Positions 46,529 through 55,671 of a stretch of 64,000 bases of DNA are shown here, one piece after another. Below the pieces are notes generated by a model, which ran no database searches, had not been told where the DNA came from, and saw only the letters and a list, made by a program, of their open reading frames with translations. How positions within the stretch are numbered: the first letter of the stretch is position 1; each line of letters opens with the position of its first letter. Position numbers and translations under genes: made by a program. The DNA comes from Nocardia sp. NBC_00508 (GTDB lineage: Bacteria > Actinomycetota > Actinomycetes > Mycobacteriales > Mycobacteriaceae), in contig NZ_CP107852.1 in NCBI RefSeq assembly GCF_036346875.1, positions 6,820,001 through 6,884,000 on the forward strand, read 5' to 3'.

Positions 46529-47288
46529 TCAGTCGTCGAGATCTCGGTGTGCGTAACCGTAGAGGCCGATCGCGGTCACGGCTGCGGCGATGGCTGTCAG
46601 TACGGCGGTTGCGGGCCAGTCCGGTGCGGTGTCGGGAACCGCGGCGAGGTGCGCGAACGGGGAGATCTCGCGGACCCAGCCTGGTGCGCTGGCGCTCTGC
46701 GCGATGACATCGAGTAGGAGAGCCGCATCCGGGCGGCCCGGGTGCTGGTCAAGACGATCAGGCCGCCGCCGAGGTCTCGGTGGCGGGCGGCGAGGAGCGC
46801 CGCCGCACCGGGAGCAACGGCCAGAGACAGCAAGACGAGAGCGGGTTCGACGCGGTTGTCGGCGTAGGGGGCGGTGCGGGCTGCGAGGCCGAAGGGGGTG
46901 AGCCAGGCGGCCCAGGCCAGAGCGGTCACACCATCGGCGAGCATTCGTAGCAGCAGCGCGGCCCCGAGAACGGCCGAGGCGAGTCCGGTGGCCGCCGAGC
47001 GGGACGGAAGCAGTTGCGCGGTGAACAATCCCAGATTCGCGAAGGCCATGGTCGTGCCGAACACACACAGGCCGTGCAGCAGAGCTCCCGTGGAGTCGGT
47101 GCCTGTCACGACCAGACCCGCTGCGACCCCCGTCGCGATCAGGACCGCGGCAAGGGCCAGCGTGCCGGCGGCGCGCGCAAAAAGATCCAACATGCGTGCT
47201 CGCCCGCCGAGCAGGAGATCCCAGCGTCCGGTGTCCTCCTCCCCACGAGTGATTCGAGTAGCGACCAGCAGCGTACCGGAGGCCTGGA
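46529..47288 (-). pseudogene. ABC-2-type exporter permease remnant
   Basis: The middle part of a polytopic permease of the antibiotic-exporter type: [20 protein letters not shown] at the 5' side, helices ([39 protein letters not shown]) and WAAWLTPFGLAARTAPYADN. The 5' third is missing, and near 46735 the frame changes to a C-terminus (VREISPFAHLAAVPD to YGYAHRDLDD at 46529) with internal loss. It is cut at 47288 by the CPBP-like remnant on the other strand. Confidence 0.7.
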
Positions 47289-47680
47289 AATCGCGATCGT
47301 TCTCCACGCCGTCCTCAACACGGTCGCTTTCCTCGGCGCCCCGCTGATGCGTATCGACTTCGGCACCGAGTTCGCCGACCGCTCCGCCGGCGCCGGCTCC
47401 GCCACCCAGCTCAACCCGACCCTCGCAGTCGCCGTCATCACCGCGATTATCTGGTGGTGCACCCGCAAGACAACCATGGAGCGGTTGTTCGCCGAGCGCG
47501 GCGGCGACCCGGACCGCCCGGGCAAACGCGACACCATCGACGCGCTGGTGTGGCGCGCGGCCCGCCCCGGCGAGCCGTCCTGGCCCGCCCCCACCCCGAA
47601 GCTGTTCTGCGTGGGGCTGCGGAGGTCGCAGGCGGGGTCACCCCAGGCCACCCCACCACGTCACCGAGGCGGAGCGATCA
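47279..47680 (+). pseudogene. CPBP-like intramembrane protease fragment
   Basis: Starts abruptly with [20 protein letters not shown], which resembles the last conserved motif (HxxxN) of CPBP/CAAX-type membrane proteases, followed by a terminal helix ([20 protein letters not shown]) and a hydrophilic tail. The catalytic EExxxR part is absent because the upstream DNA is the ABC permease remnant. Identification rests on one motif. Confidence 0.45.
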
Positions 47681-47837
47681 GGAACCCATATTCGATCGTG
47701 AGCTCTGCACGGACGGGTACCTTCCCAGCATTCGCACGTCGGCTAGTCAGAAACGCCGGGTGTCGAATGTCGTTTACGCTCAGATGCTCACTGATCAGCG
47801 GCGCTGTGAACTAGCCGGCCCGCGAGGGCAATCGGGA

Positions 47838-47925
47838 ACGACTACTGCCTCCAGCGCGACCGGTGTCGTATACACCTCTCATCGAAGCCCTTGGTCTTGA
47901 GATTCCTTCTGTCGCAAGAGGAACC
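47838..47925 (-). repeat. End remnant of an IS701-like element
   Basis: The segment around 47880-47925 (TCGAAGCCCTTGGTCTTGAG then TTCTGTCGCAAGAGGA) and the preceding 40 bp align by eye with the 5' end of the IS701-like element at 26430-26480 (CCGAAGCCCTTGGTTATCGA then TTCTGTCGCAAGAAGA). Only this short stretch remains. Confidence 0.55.
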
Positions 47926-48099
47926 CGGTACCGCTGACCGAAACAACTATTCTGCATGCCGAGATGGCGGTGGGTCTTACCCTCGTGGGTCACCTAGTGA
48001 CCGACGAGGCCATCGATTCTCTCATGCAAGGCAACTTTGGTGATCATCAGCGTCAGAGCTGCGACGTTGTCTCTTGCCTCAGCCGTGGCCGCATGGCGA

Positions 48100-48963
48100 T
48101 CATTCCTGAATCAGGGTTTTCCCTTCGTTCAAGCCCTGACGTCGACTGTCGGCGCCTCGGTCGAGCGCACTGAGGAACGGTGCAACGATACCGAGGACTT
48201 CGCTGCTGGCAGCGAGTGTGGTCGAGTGATCACGCCCTGGAATGATCACGAGGTGAGCTCCGGGGATCATCTGGGCAATATGGCGGGTGTCATCGAAACG
48301 CTCCGCATCTTCTGAACCGACAAACAGCAACGTCGGGAGATCGATTGCGCCGAGCGTGATGTCGTCGATACCCGGTTCTGAACCCGACTGCCTCATATAG
48401 GCAGCCAAGGCCGTCGCATCGTTGGACTCGAATGCGATGCGTGTGCCTGAGTCGATCGGAGTCGAGCGATGCGCACCCCATTGATCAAGGAAGGCGGACA
48501 TGCCCTCATTTGTGAGGGTGTCGACACAGCCGGGAAAGAACAGTTCATCGAGGACGCCGTCCTGTGGCCGGCTACTTCCGCCACCGACGATGACGCTCTT
48601 CAGCCGGTGGGGCGCATGGGTGGTGAGCGACAGCGACACTCGGCCGCCCAGGGAGTATCCCATCAAGTGGGTGGACGAAATTCCCATCGCATCGAAAACA
48701 GCCAGAACGTCCGTAACCATGAGGTTCATCGAATAGTCGCCAGCTATGCGAGGCTTATCACTTCGTCCGTGTCCACGCAGATCGATAAGCACGAGTTGGT
48801 AGCGGTCTTTCAGAGCACCGACATATCCGAATCCACGCCAGATAGCGCTCGACAAGGCCGTCCCGTGAAGGAGGGCAAGCGGTTGTCCATTGCCGATCGC
48901 TCGATAGGCGATGCGGGTCCCGTCGATAGGGTTGGTTGCGTATTCCACAGAGCCAGCGTGCAC
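48100..48963 (-). CDS. Alpha/beta-fold hydrolase
   Basis: 287 residues. Motifs of alpha/beta hydrolases: oxyanion region LALLHGTALSSAIWRGF, DLRGHGRSDKP, nucleophile elbow LMGYSLGGRVSL, acid candidate in LPTLLFVGSEDAERF and catalytic His in IIPGRDHSTTL. A Ser nucleophile suggests esterase, lactonase or haloperoxidase-like activity; the substrate cannot be told. The ATG at 48963 has no strong SD visible. Single gene; IS701 debris lies downstream and nothing recognisable in the short upstream gap. Confidence 0.8.
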   Translation of the reverse strand: MHAGSVEYATNPIDGTRIAYRAIGNGQPLALLHGTALSSAIWRGFGYVGALKDRYQLVLIDLRGHGRSDKPRIAGDYSMNLMVTDVLAVFDAMGISSTHLMGYSLGGRVSLSLTTHAPHRLKSVIVGGGSSRPQDGVLDELFFPGCVDTLTNEGMSAFLDQWGAHRSTPIDSGTRIAFESNDATALAAYMRQSGSEPGIDDITLGAIDLPTLLFVGSEDAERFDDTRHIAQMIPGAHLVIIPGRDHSTTLAASSEVLGIVAPFLSALDRGADSRRQGLNEGKTLIQE

Positions 48964-49119
48964 TACGAGTAACGGCTCGAAAAAATCGGTAGGTCGTCCG
49001 TCTCGGCACTATTGCTGGCTAGCTGCCTGTTTGATCTTGAAGCCTTGAGCGTCGGTTTTTACCGCATGCAACCGCGAGAGTGCGGAATCGGTTGCCGTGC
49101 TGGATATTTCGTGGTCAAG

Positions 49120-49557
49120 CTAGCGGTGATGCGCGCCGCGATGTGTGGCGAGCGCGTCGGAATCTGGGCCGCGCCTGGTCGTGGCGGGTGTCGGTGTCGT
49201 CAGGCGGAAATGTGCAGGTCCGGGGCCCGCGATACGGAACGCCTCACGCGGTGGGGGTAGCTTGTGGCCCATCAACAGGCCGGCGAAGACCAGCGAGATG
49301 AGCAGTCCCGGAAGCGTTTTCCACACATCGAGAACCTGCGGGGTGAACAGCCCGGATTCCGTGAACCTCTCGATCCCCATCGCTGCGGCGATCCGGCCGA
49401 ATACGTCGGGCCCGATCAGCAGCGCGAGCGCGCCACCGATGATCGAACTCGGGATGAAAAGCTTCTGCGCCAATCGCCACTTCACTCGGATGATCCTCGA
49501 GATCAGCATCATCACGCCGATCAGCAACAACTCGAAGCCGATGACTTCCGGGGACAT
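49120..49557 (-). pseudogene. Sodium/glutamate symporter-like N-terminal fragment
   Basis: Starts MSPEVIGFELLLIGVMMLIS and shows the N-terminal layout of GltS-like symporters: RIIRVKWRLAQKLFIPSSII, GGALALLIGPDVFG and LLISLVFAGLLMGHKLPPP. After FRIAGPG the homology ends and the rest is Pro/Thr-rich shadow sequence. Most of the transporter is missing. Confidence 0.65.
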
Positions 49558-49870
49558 ACAGACCTACCTTCGTCCGTTCGAGCTCGGCGTACCCGCACCT
49601 GGCGCGCCCGAATGCATGAGCCGCACTATGTAACGCTAAATAACGGTACGATAGATAATGAGCCGCTACGATTCACACCTTCCCGCTGAGGGGAATATGG
49701 ATGCGCAGAACCTGACGACGACGCGGCGTACATAGCCACCCCAGCGCAGCCGCCTCCTTTCCGGAGCCGCAGAGAGCCTCAGGACAGCCGCTTCGATAAC
49801 ACCGTTGTGACCGATTTGTAACAGTTGACTCCCTCGCACGTGTCAGTATCTCCGTCGATGTCGTACCTCG

Positions 49871-51430
49871 ATGGGAGCGCGTGCTTTGACTGAATTCCTC
49901 GACACGGTGAATGGCTATATCTGGAGCGATGCGCTGATCTACCTGTGTCTGGCGGCCGGGGTGTATTTCTCGGTTCGTTCCAGGTTCGTCCAGGTGCGGC
50001 AGGTTAGGGAGATGATCCGGTTGATGCGGCACGGCGAAAAGTCACCGTCCGGCGTGTCGTCGTTCCAGGCGTTAGCGATGTCGCTGTCGGGCCGGATCGG
50101 CACCGGAAACATCGCCGGTGTCGCCACGGCCATCGCCTTCGGCGGGCCCGGGGCGCTGTTCTGGATGTGGGCCGTGGCGTTCCTGGGAGCCTCGACCTCC
50201 TTCGTCGAGTGCACCCTCGGTCAGATCTACAAGACGCGGGACCCGCTCACCGGCGAGTATCGCGGCGGGCCCGCGTATTACTTCAGCAAAGCGATGGCGC
50301 ACACCCGTGCGGCTCCGCTGTTCAAGGTCTACGGATTCGTGTTCGCGGCGGTGACCGTGCTCGCCTGCGGCCTACTGCTGCCCAGCGTGCAATCCAATTC
50401 GATGGCCTCGGCCATGCATCAGGCGTGGGGTATCTCGGAATGGGCGGTGGCCGTCGGCACGGTCATCGTGCTGGCCTTCGTGATCATCGGCGGTGTCAAG
50501 CGCATCGCGGCGTTCGCGTCGGTCGTGGTGCCGTTCATGGCGGTCGTCTACATTGGGCTGGCGCTGGTCATCGTGGTCGTCAATGCCGCGGAACTCCCCG
50601 GTGTCGTACGGATGATCTTCGCCAGCGCGTTCGGCGCCGACTCTGTGTTCGGCGCGATCATCGGATCGGCGGTCATGTGGGGCGTCAAGCGCGGGGTGTA
50701 TTCCAACGAGGCAGGGCAGGGCACCGGGCCGCACTCCGCTGCGGCCGCCGAGGTCTCCCATCCTGCCAAGCAGGGACTGGTGCAAGCCTTCGCGGTCTAC
50801 GTCGACACCCTGTTCGTCTGTACCGCGACCGGATTCCTCATTTTGTCGACCGGCGCTTACCGGGTGTTCGAGGGCGAGTCCGCGACAGGCGCTGTGCTGG
50901 CCGACGGCGGCGCGCTGCCTGCGGATGCTGCGGTAGGACCGGCCTTCGCCCAAGTGGGATTCGACACGCTGTGGAGTGGTGCCGGAGCGACCTTTGTCGC
51001 CGTTTCGCTCGCCTTCTTCTGCCTGACCACGATCATCGCGTACTACTACATGGCCGAAACCAACCTGCGGTTCCTACTCGGCAAGTATTCACCGATTCCG
51101 GTTCCGGTCATTCGCGGCTCGATCGGGTCCAACTCCACCCTTGTGCTGCAGGCGCTGATCCTGGTCTCCGTCGTGGTGGGCTCGGTCTCGACCGCGACCG
51201 AGGCGTGGACGCTCGGCGACATCGGCGTGGGCTTGATGGCCTGGCTCAACATCGTCGGCATTATCGTGCTGCAGCAGCCGGCATACAAGGCACTTCGTGA
51301 CTTCGAACGTCAGCAGAAGGCCGGTGTGGACCCCGTCTTCGACCCGCTGGCACTGAGCATCCCGGGAGCCACGTTCTGGGAGACCTACCGCCCGGCAGCC
51401 GACAAGGACCACATTCGGACAACGGTGTAA
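49871..51430 (+). CDS. Alanine/glycine:cation symporter (AGCS family)
   Basis: 519 residues with about 10-11 transmembrane segments. Family signatures: SLSGRIGTGNIAGVATAIAF, GGPGALFWMWAVAFLGASTS, FVECTLGQIYKTRD, KRGVYSNEAGQGTGPHSAAA and the C-terminal GDIGVGLMAWLNIVGIIVLQ. It takes up small neutral amino acids (Ala, Gly or Gln) with Na+ or H+. Start at the ATG of MGARAL; an in-frame TTG 15 nt later has GGGAG well spaced and is an alternative. It is divergent from the GltS fragment. Intact. Confidence 0.88.
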   Translation: MGARALTEFLDTVNGYIWSDALIYLCLAAGVYFSVRSRFVQVRQVREMIRLMRHGEKSPSGVSSFQALAMSLSGRIGTGNIAGVATAIAFGGPGALFWMWAVAFLGASTSFVECTLGQIYKTRDPLTGEYRGGPAYYFSKAMAHTRAAPLFKVYGFVFAAVTVLACGLLLPSVQSNSMASAMHQAWGISEWAVAVGTVIVLAFVIIGGVKRIAAFASVVVPFMAVVYIGLALVIVVVNAAELPGVVRMIFASAFGADSVFGAIIGSAVMWGVKRGVYSNEAGQGTGPHSAAAAEVSHPAKQGLVQAFAVYVDTLFVCTATGFLILSTGAYRVFEGESATGAVLADGGALPADAAVGPAFAQVGFDTLWSGAGATFVAVSLAFFCLTTIIAYYYMAETNLRFLLGKYSPIPVPVIRGSIGSNSTLVLQALILVSVVVGSVSTATEAWTLGDIGVGLMAWLNIVGIIVLQQPAYKALRDFERQQKAGVDPVFDPLALSIPGATFWETYRPAADKDHIRTTV

Positions 51431-51653
51431 CCGACAAAGCGGGGCCACGGTCATTTGTTCAACTACGTGGTCGGCCGCGCCGTGATGGTCATTGGCACGG
51501 TCGAGCAAGGTTTCGCCGCCCAGCACCGCAGCCCGGAAATCCACCTCGCGCCATCGCGCAGATGCCGGTGCCAGCACACGACTTGGTCTGCGCTGCCGCG
51601 GCGACCACAGCAAAGCGCTGCGGCAGCGGCCGCGGTGGTCGTATTGTGCTGTT

Positions 51654-52223
51654 GTGCAGGCAATTCAGATTGCCGAGGACTATCCGTCGGTGACGATGGA
51701 TTCCGCCGCGCTTGCGGCGGTGCGGCTGCTGGCCGAGCATCGCCTGCCGGGCATCGTGGTCACCGACGGCGATGCAACGTTGCACGCGGTTCTGCCTGCC
51801 TCGGATGTGGTGGGGTTCTTGGTGCCGAGATACGTGCAGGAAGATCCGTCGCTGGCTGCGGTGCTGTCGGAGTCAGCGGCCGATCGGATCGCGGACAGAC
51901 TGCACGGCAAGACCGTTGGCGAGTTGCTGCCGTCGAAGACCAAGCCGATGATTGCGGTGGCACGTGCCGAACGAGCGCGCCCCGACTGCACGGATCATCT
52001 CGCGCTCGCCCCCGGACTGTTCCTGGATCGAGGACACGAGCCCGCTGCGCAGCAGGACCCCGTGCGCCGATTCCTCTTCGAGATCTCCGACTCGTCGTGG
52101 TGTGCAGCCGTGACTCAGCAGGACCTCGTCGATACCGCACGTGCACTGGTCGACTCCCATCCGGAGGTCTGCCAGCAGACAGCCGGTCTTCCCGCAGCTG
52201 ATGTCATCGCCTTCATCGACTGA
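51654..52223 (+). CDS. CBS-domain protein with unusual C-terminus
   Basis: 189 residues from a GTG at 51654. The first ~105 residues follow the CBS-domain pattern of small actinobacterial proteins (TMDSAALAAVRLLAEHRLPG, IVVTDGDATLHAVLPASDVV, FLVPRYVQEDPSLAAVLSES, KTVGELLP). In relatives a second CBS motif follows at once; here it is replaced by a Cys- and Asp-containing sequence (RARPDCTDHLALAPGLFLDR, then SWCAAVTQQDLVDTARALVD) that I do not recognise. This may be a fusion or a frameshifted tail. The usual partner, an SLC13/ArsB-type permease, is not adjacent. Confidence 0.55.
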   Translation: MQAIQIAEDYPSVTMDSAALAAVRLLAEHRLPGIVVTDGDATLHAVLPASDVVGFLVPRYVQEDPSLAAVLSESAADRIADRLHGKTVGELLPSKTKPMIAVARAERARPDCTDHLALAPGLFLDRGHEPAAQQDPVRRFLFEISDSSWCAAVTQQDLVDTARALVDSHPEVCQQTAGLPAADVIAFID

Positions 52224-52428
52224 CGGACCGATCGTGGTCCGGTCTCGGCCGCTTACCACGGGATGGAACTCGGATTCGGGCGTTCAACTGTGTACATCCG
52301 ATTTGTCAGCGCGGCCCGCAATCTGTCCTGCCAGAGCTGAGGACCGCACCGTCATCGATGTCCGCCCGCGTCCGAACTCGGTCTACAGATCCACGCCATC
52401 CCCGTGGTGACCTCGGCCCGGTCGCGCT

Positions 52429-53910
52429 TCAGCTCTTCCCGATCTCCGCGAGCTTGTCGCGTTGTTCGCTGGAAGCCAGTGTCATCACCCGCGCCTCGAC
52501 GTGCGGTGGCATCGGGCCGAGGGTGATTCCGATGCCGGTTCGCGCGGAGTGCTCGACGTAGTGCAGCAGCGCCATCGCACCGGAGGTGTCCATGTAGTTC
52601 ACGTTCTGCAAGGACAAGACGACATCGGATCGCGCGGCTCGCACCGACGTGAAGACATGGTCGGCGGACAGGAACGACAGCGGCCCGTGAACCGTGTAGG
52701 TCGTCGCGTCGTCGTTGTCTTCGGTGATGATCGACGCTCGCCGCTGCCGCGATTGCAGGGCATGGACGAGGACCGACAGCACAACCCCGAACGCCACCGC
52801 CGCGGTGAGGTCGACCATGACGGTGATCAGCATGGTCGAGAACAGCACGAGGGCATCACCTCTCGGCATGACGTGCGCTTTCTTCATCGCTTCCCAGTCG
52901 AACATCCCGATGCCGGTGAGAATCAGGATGCCCGACAGCACCGCCAGCGGAATGTACTGCACGACCACACCGAGACCGACGACGAACACGAGCAGCACGA
53001 CACTGTGCACCATGGCCGACAGCGAGGTACGGCCACCGCTTCTGAGGTTCACCACCGACCGGACCGTCGCACCGGCGCTCGCGAGCCCGCCGACCAGACC
53101 ACTGGCGATATTGCCCAGACCCTGGCCGATCAACTCCCGGTTGCTGCGGTGCCGGGTGCCGGTGAGGTTGTCCATCACCACCGAGGTCAACAGGGAGTCG
53201 ATGGATCCCAGCAACGCGATTCCGAGTGCGGGCAACAGCAGTTGCAGCACCAGCGGCCCGCTCAGTTCGGGCATCGCGATCGACGGTATCGCCGAAGGAA
53301 TCTCCCCGATGTAGTCGATGACCCCGTTGAGCGGCAGTGACCACCCGAACGGCAGCGGCACGACGAGATCCTCCAGCAAGGACCCCACCAGCGGCAATGT
53401 CGCCGTGATCGCAACGAGCACGATCAGGCTCGCCGGGATGGCCTTGATCCACCTGCCCGACAGCAGCATGAGAACGATCGTCAGCAACACCAGCAGGAAA
53501 CTCTGCCGAACCTGGTCCACCTCACCGAGAATGATGATCAGCGCGATCCCGCCCATGAATCCCGACACCACGGGATAGGGGATGTAGCGGATGTAGGAGC
53601 CGAGCTTGCAGACCCCGAACACGATCTGGAACACACCCGCCATGGCGAAGGCGATGAACGCGGCCTCGAGACCGTGCGCGGCGATGGTCCCGGTCGCAAC
53701 GACCGTGATCGGACCGGTCGGCCCGGTCACCTGAGCTGGTGTCCCCCCGAACAGTGCCGCGAAGAAACCGGCGAATATCGCACCGTACAGACCGACCAGC
53801 GCACCCTCGGCGGTGCCGGTCGCGGTGATACCGAACGCTATCGCCAGCGGCAAGGCGACGATCGCCACCGTCAGACCCGACAACGATTCTCTGGCAATGC
53901 GCTGCAGCAT
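52429..53910 (-). CDS. SulP-family anion transporter with STAS domain
   Basis: 493 residues. About 11-12 transmembrane segments with SulP signatures: GLTVAIVALPLAIAFGITAT, GGTPAQVTGPTGPITVVATG, LGSIDSLLTSVVMDNLTG and NIASGLVGGLASAGATVRS. The C-terminal ~80 residues are a STAS domain (DVVLSLQNVNYMDTSGAMAL). Substrates in this family are sulfate, bicarbonate or other anions, often with Na+ or H+; which one is unknown here. A 42-nt conserved element lies 57 nt upstream of the ATG. The start codon has AGGAGGGC upstream. Intact single gene. Confidence 0.88.
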   Translation of the reverse strand: MLQRIARESLSGLTVAIVALPLAIAFGITATGTAEGALVGLYGAIFAGFFAALFGGTPAQVTGPTGPITVVATGTIAAHGLEAAFIAFAMAGVFQIVFGVCKLGSYIRYIPYPVVSGFMGGIALIIILGEVDQVRQSFLLVLLTIVLMLLSGRWIKAIPASLIVLVAITATLPLVGSLLEDLVVPLPFGWSLPLNGVIDYIGEIPSAIPSIAMPELSGPLVLQLLLPALGIALLGSIDSLLTSVVMDNLTGTRHRSNRELIGQGLGNIASGLVGGLASAGATVRSVVNLRSGGRTSLSAMVHSVVLLVFVVGLGVVVQYIPLAVLSGILILTGIGMFDWEAMKKAHVMPRGDALVLFSTMLITVMVDLTAAVAFGVVLSVLVHALQSRQRRASIITEDNDDATTYTVHGPLSFLSADHVFTSVRAARSDVVLSLQNVNYMDTSGAMALLHYVEHSARTGIGITLGPMPPHVEARVMTLASSEQRDKLAEIGKS

Positions 53911-53966
53911 CAGGAGGGCACCTCACAACTCGGCGTAACCACACCCGTCCCCTGCTGAAGCCGGGC

Positions 53967-54008
53967 TGCCGACCAGACTTCCCGGCGCACCTAATAGTAA
54001 AGATGCCG
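53967..54008 (-). ncRNA. Conserved 42-nt leader element upstream of sulP (copy B)
   Basis: Minus strand: CGGCATCTTTAC, variable TATTA, then GGTGCGCCGGGAAGTCTG and GTCGGCA. 38 of 42 positions equal copy A at 45901-45942, with all differences in the central 5 nt. It lies between the presumed promoter (an AT-richer stretch from 54010) and the sulP start. A regulatory RNA shared by two ion transporters is the simplest reading; a protein-binding site is possible. Confidence 0.55.
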
Positions 54009-54150
54009 TAAAAAACGCTGTAGATCAAACTGGACTGTGAAACCGGGACGCACAGCGGCCGGACGCGGGCCTAGCCGGGCGAATTCCGACTTGTGGAGGT
54101 TCGCCGCCCTTCACGCCGCCCACCAACTGTCCCCGACTGACGATGCATCG

Positions 54151-55671
54151 CTAGCAGCCGCCGAGTACATGGCTGGCCCGTCGCCACAGGGCGGCGGTGA
54201 GCACCAAGGCGGCCGTGGCGCCTGCTGGGACGGTGATTCCGGTGGGTGCCATCGCGTATCCGGGCAGGGCCGCGACCGGCCAGAGCGGCGGGAGCGGCGC
54301 CAGCACCCAAGCCCACGTGGGGCCGAGTGCCCAGGCGGCCACCGGGAGCAGGGTGAACAGCGCCCCTGCCGCTTTGGCCATGGCCAAGGCCCGAACGCGG
54401 TTGGCGGCTGCTGCGGTGACGATCAGCATGAAGGCAGGGGCCAATGCGGTGGCGAGGAGTGCGGCGCCGGTCAGCGGCCAGGTGGCGCCGTCGGCCAGCC
54501 CGCTGAGCGGCAGGGCAGCCGCCAAGCCCGCCGCGGTCAGCACCGCAGCGGTGACCGCCCGGTAGGCGAGGTAGTGGCCGATACCCAACGGAGAGGCACC
54601 GAGCAGCGTCACCGCGCCCTGCTCGCGGTCCTCGGCGGTACGCAGTGCCACCATGCCGCCCACCATGAGCGGCACGTGGAGCAGGACCAATGCCGCGAGC
54701 AGCACTGGATGTAGCCGGTTCAGGTCCAGGCCGGTCCGTATCACCACAGGTGTTTCGTCCAACAGCGGCAGACCGAAGCGCAGCCCCAGGGCGGTGAGGG
54801 CAGGCCCGGCAAGCAAGGCCCAGGTCACGGGGTCGCGGGCTGCGCCGATGAGGTCGATGTGGGCGAGGGTGCGCAGCGGCGACCCCGACGGCCACGGCCG
54901 GGTACCCATCGAGCGCGGGCGGCTTCGAGGGCGGTGGTCGGGCGTCTCCAGTGTGCCGGTGCGGGCCAGTGCCCAGCGTGCCAGCGCGCACGCCCCGGCC
55001 GCGGACACGGCGGCGTACCCGGCCAGAGCAGCGATCCTCGCCCCGGACAGCGGCACCGCGGCCGGGTCCAGTCCCCATAGGACGAGCGAATGCGCGGCAG
55101 AGGTTGGTGCGGCGTACAGCAGCGGATGCTCGACCAGACCGGTGGCGAGCATCAAAGCCGGAACCAGCAACGGTCCGAGCATCAGCGGGACGGCAGCCAC
55201 CACGTCGGACAGGTGGCGGGCGCGGGCACACGCGGCCAGAGACAGCCCACACAACAGGACGGTGAGCAGCGCAGTTCCCGCGGCGGCAGCAGCTACCCCG
55301 CCGACCAGGGCGGCGGGGCGGGCAGCCAGCGCGATGGGGACCGTCGATGCAGTTGCCAACAGGGTGAGTACGGTCAACCTGGCAGCTACGTATTCGCCTG
55401 CGCCGAGCGGGCTGACCCATAGTGCGGCCCATGCACCGCTGGTGCGTTCGCCCAGCAGAAGGAAGACCGCGAACAGCACGCCGAACCCCGCGGTGTCGAG
55501 AAACAGGATCAGGCTCGTGAAAGGGCGTGCCAGATCCGACGGAAGCAGGACGGCGGCACCCGCCCACACCGCGGCCAACCCTGCGGCGAGCAGCGGCAGC
55601 CGCAGGCGTAGCTGGACGCGCCACTCCAGGGCCAGGGCCGCGCGCAGGCGGTGCAGGACCGGCGTGGTCAT
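54151..55671 (-). CDS. ABC exporter permease (duplicated, about 12 helices)
   Basis: 506 residues. The protein is very hydrophobic, made of two six-helix halves joined by a hydrophilic linker (PDHRPRSRPRSMGTRPWPSG). Each half repeats a block before a core helix: RTSGAWAALWVSPLGAGEYV in the first and REQGAVTLLGASPLGIGHYL in the second. The pattern suits fluoroquinolone/antibiotic-type ABC-2 exporters. The ATG overlaps the ATPase stop by 4 nt (ATGA), so both are translated together. With the TetR gene it forms a regulator-ATPase-permease operon. The substrate is unknown. Confidence 0.8.
   Translation of the reverse strand: MTTPVLHRLRAALALEWRVQLRLRLPLLAAGLAAVWAGAAVLLPSDLARPFTSLILFLDTAGFGVLFAVFLLLGERTSGAWAALWVSPLGAGEYVAARLTVLTLLATASTVPIALAARPAALVGGVAAAAAGTALLTVLLCGLSLAACARARHLSDVVAAVPLMLGPLLVPALMLATGLVEHPLLYAAPTSAAHSLVLWGLDPAAVPLSGARIAALAGYAAVSAAGACALARWALARTGTLETPDHRPRSRPRSMGTRPWPSGSPLRTLAHIDLIGAARDPVTWALLAGPALTALGLRFGLPLLDETPVVIRTGLDLNRLHPVLLAALVLLHVPLMVGGMVALRTAEDREQGAVTLLGASPLGIGHYLAYRAVTAAVLTAAGLAAALPLSGLADGATWPLTGAALLATALAPAFMLIVTAAAANRVRALAMAKAAGALFTLLPVAAWALGPTWAWVLAPLPPLWPVAALPGYAMAPTGITVPAGATAALVLTAALWRRASHVLGGC

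Noticed and set aside
49700-49870. Possible glycine riboswitch or cation leader upstream of the AGCS gene
   Set aside because: No resemblance to the shared nhaA/sulP element and no tandem aptamer-like repeat that I could see.
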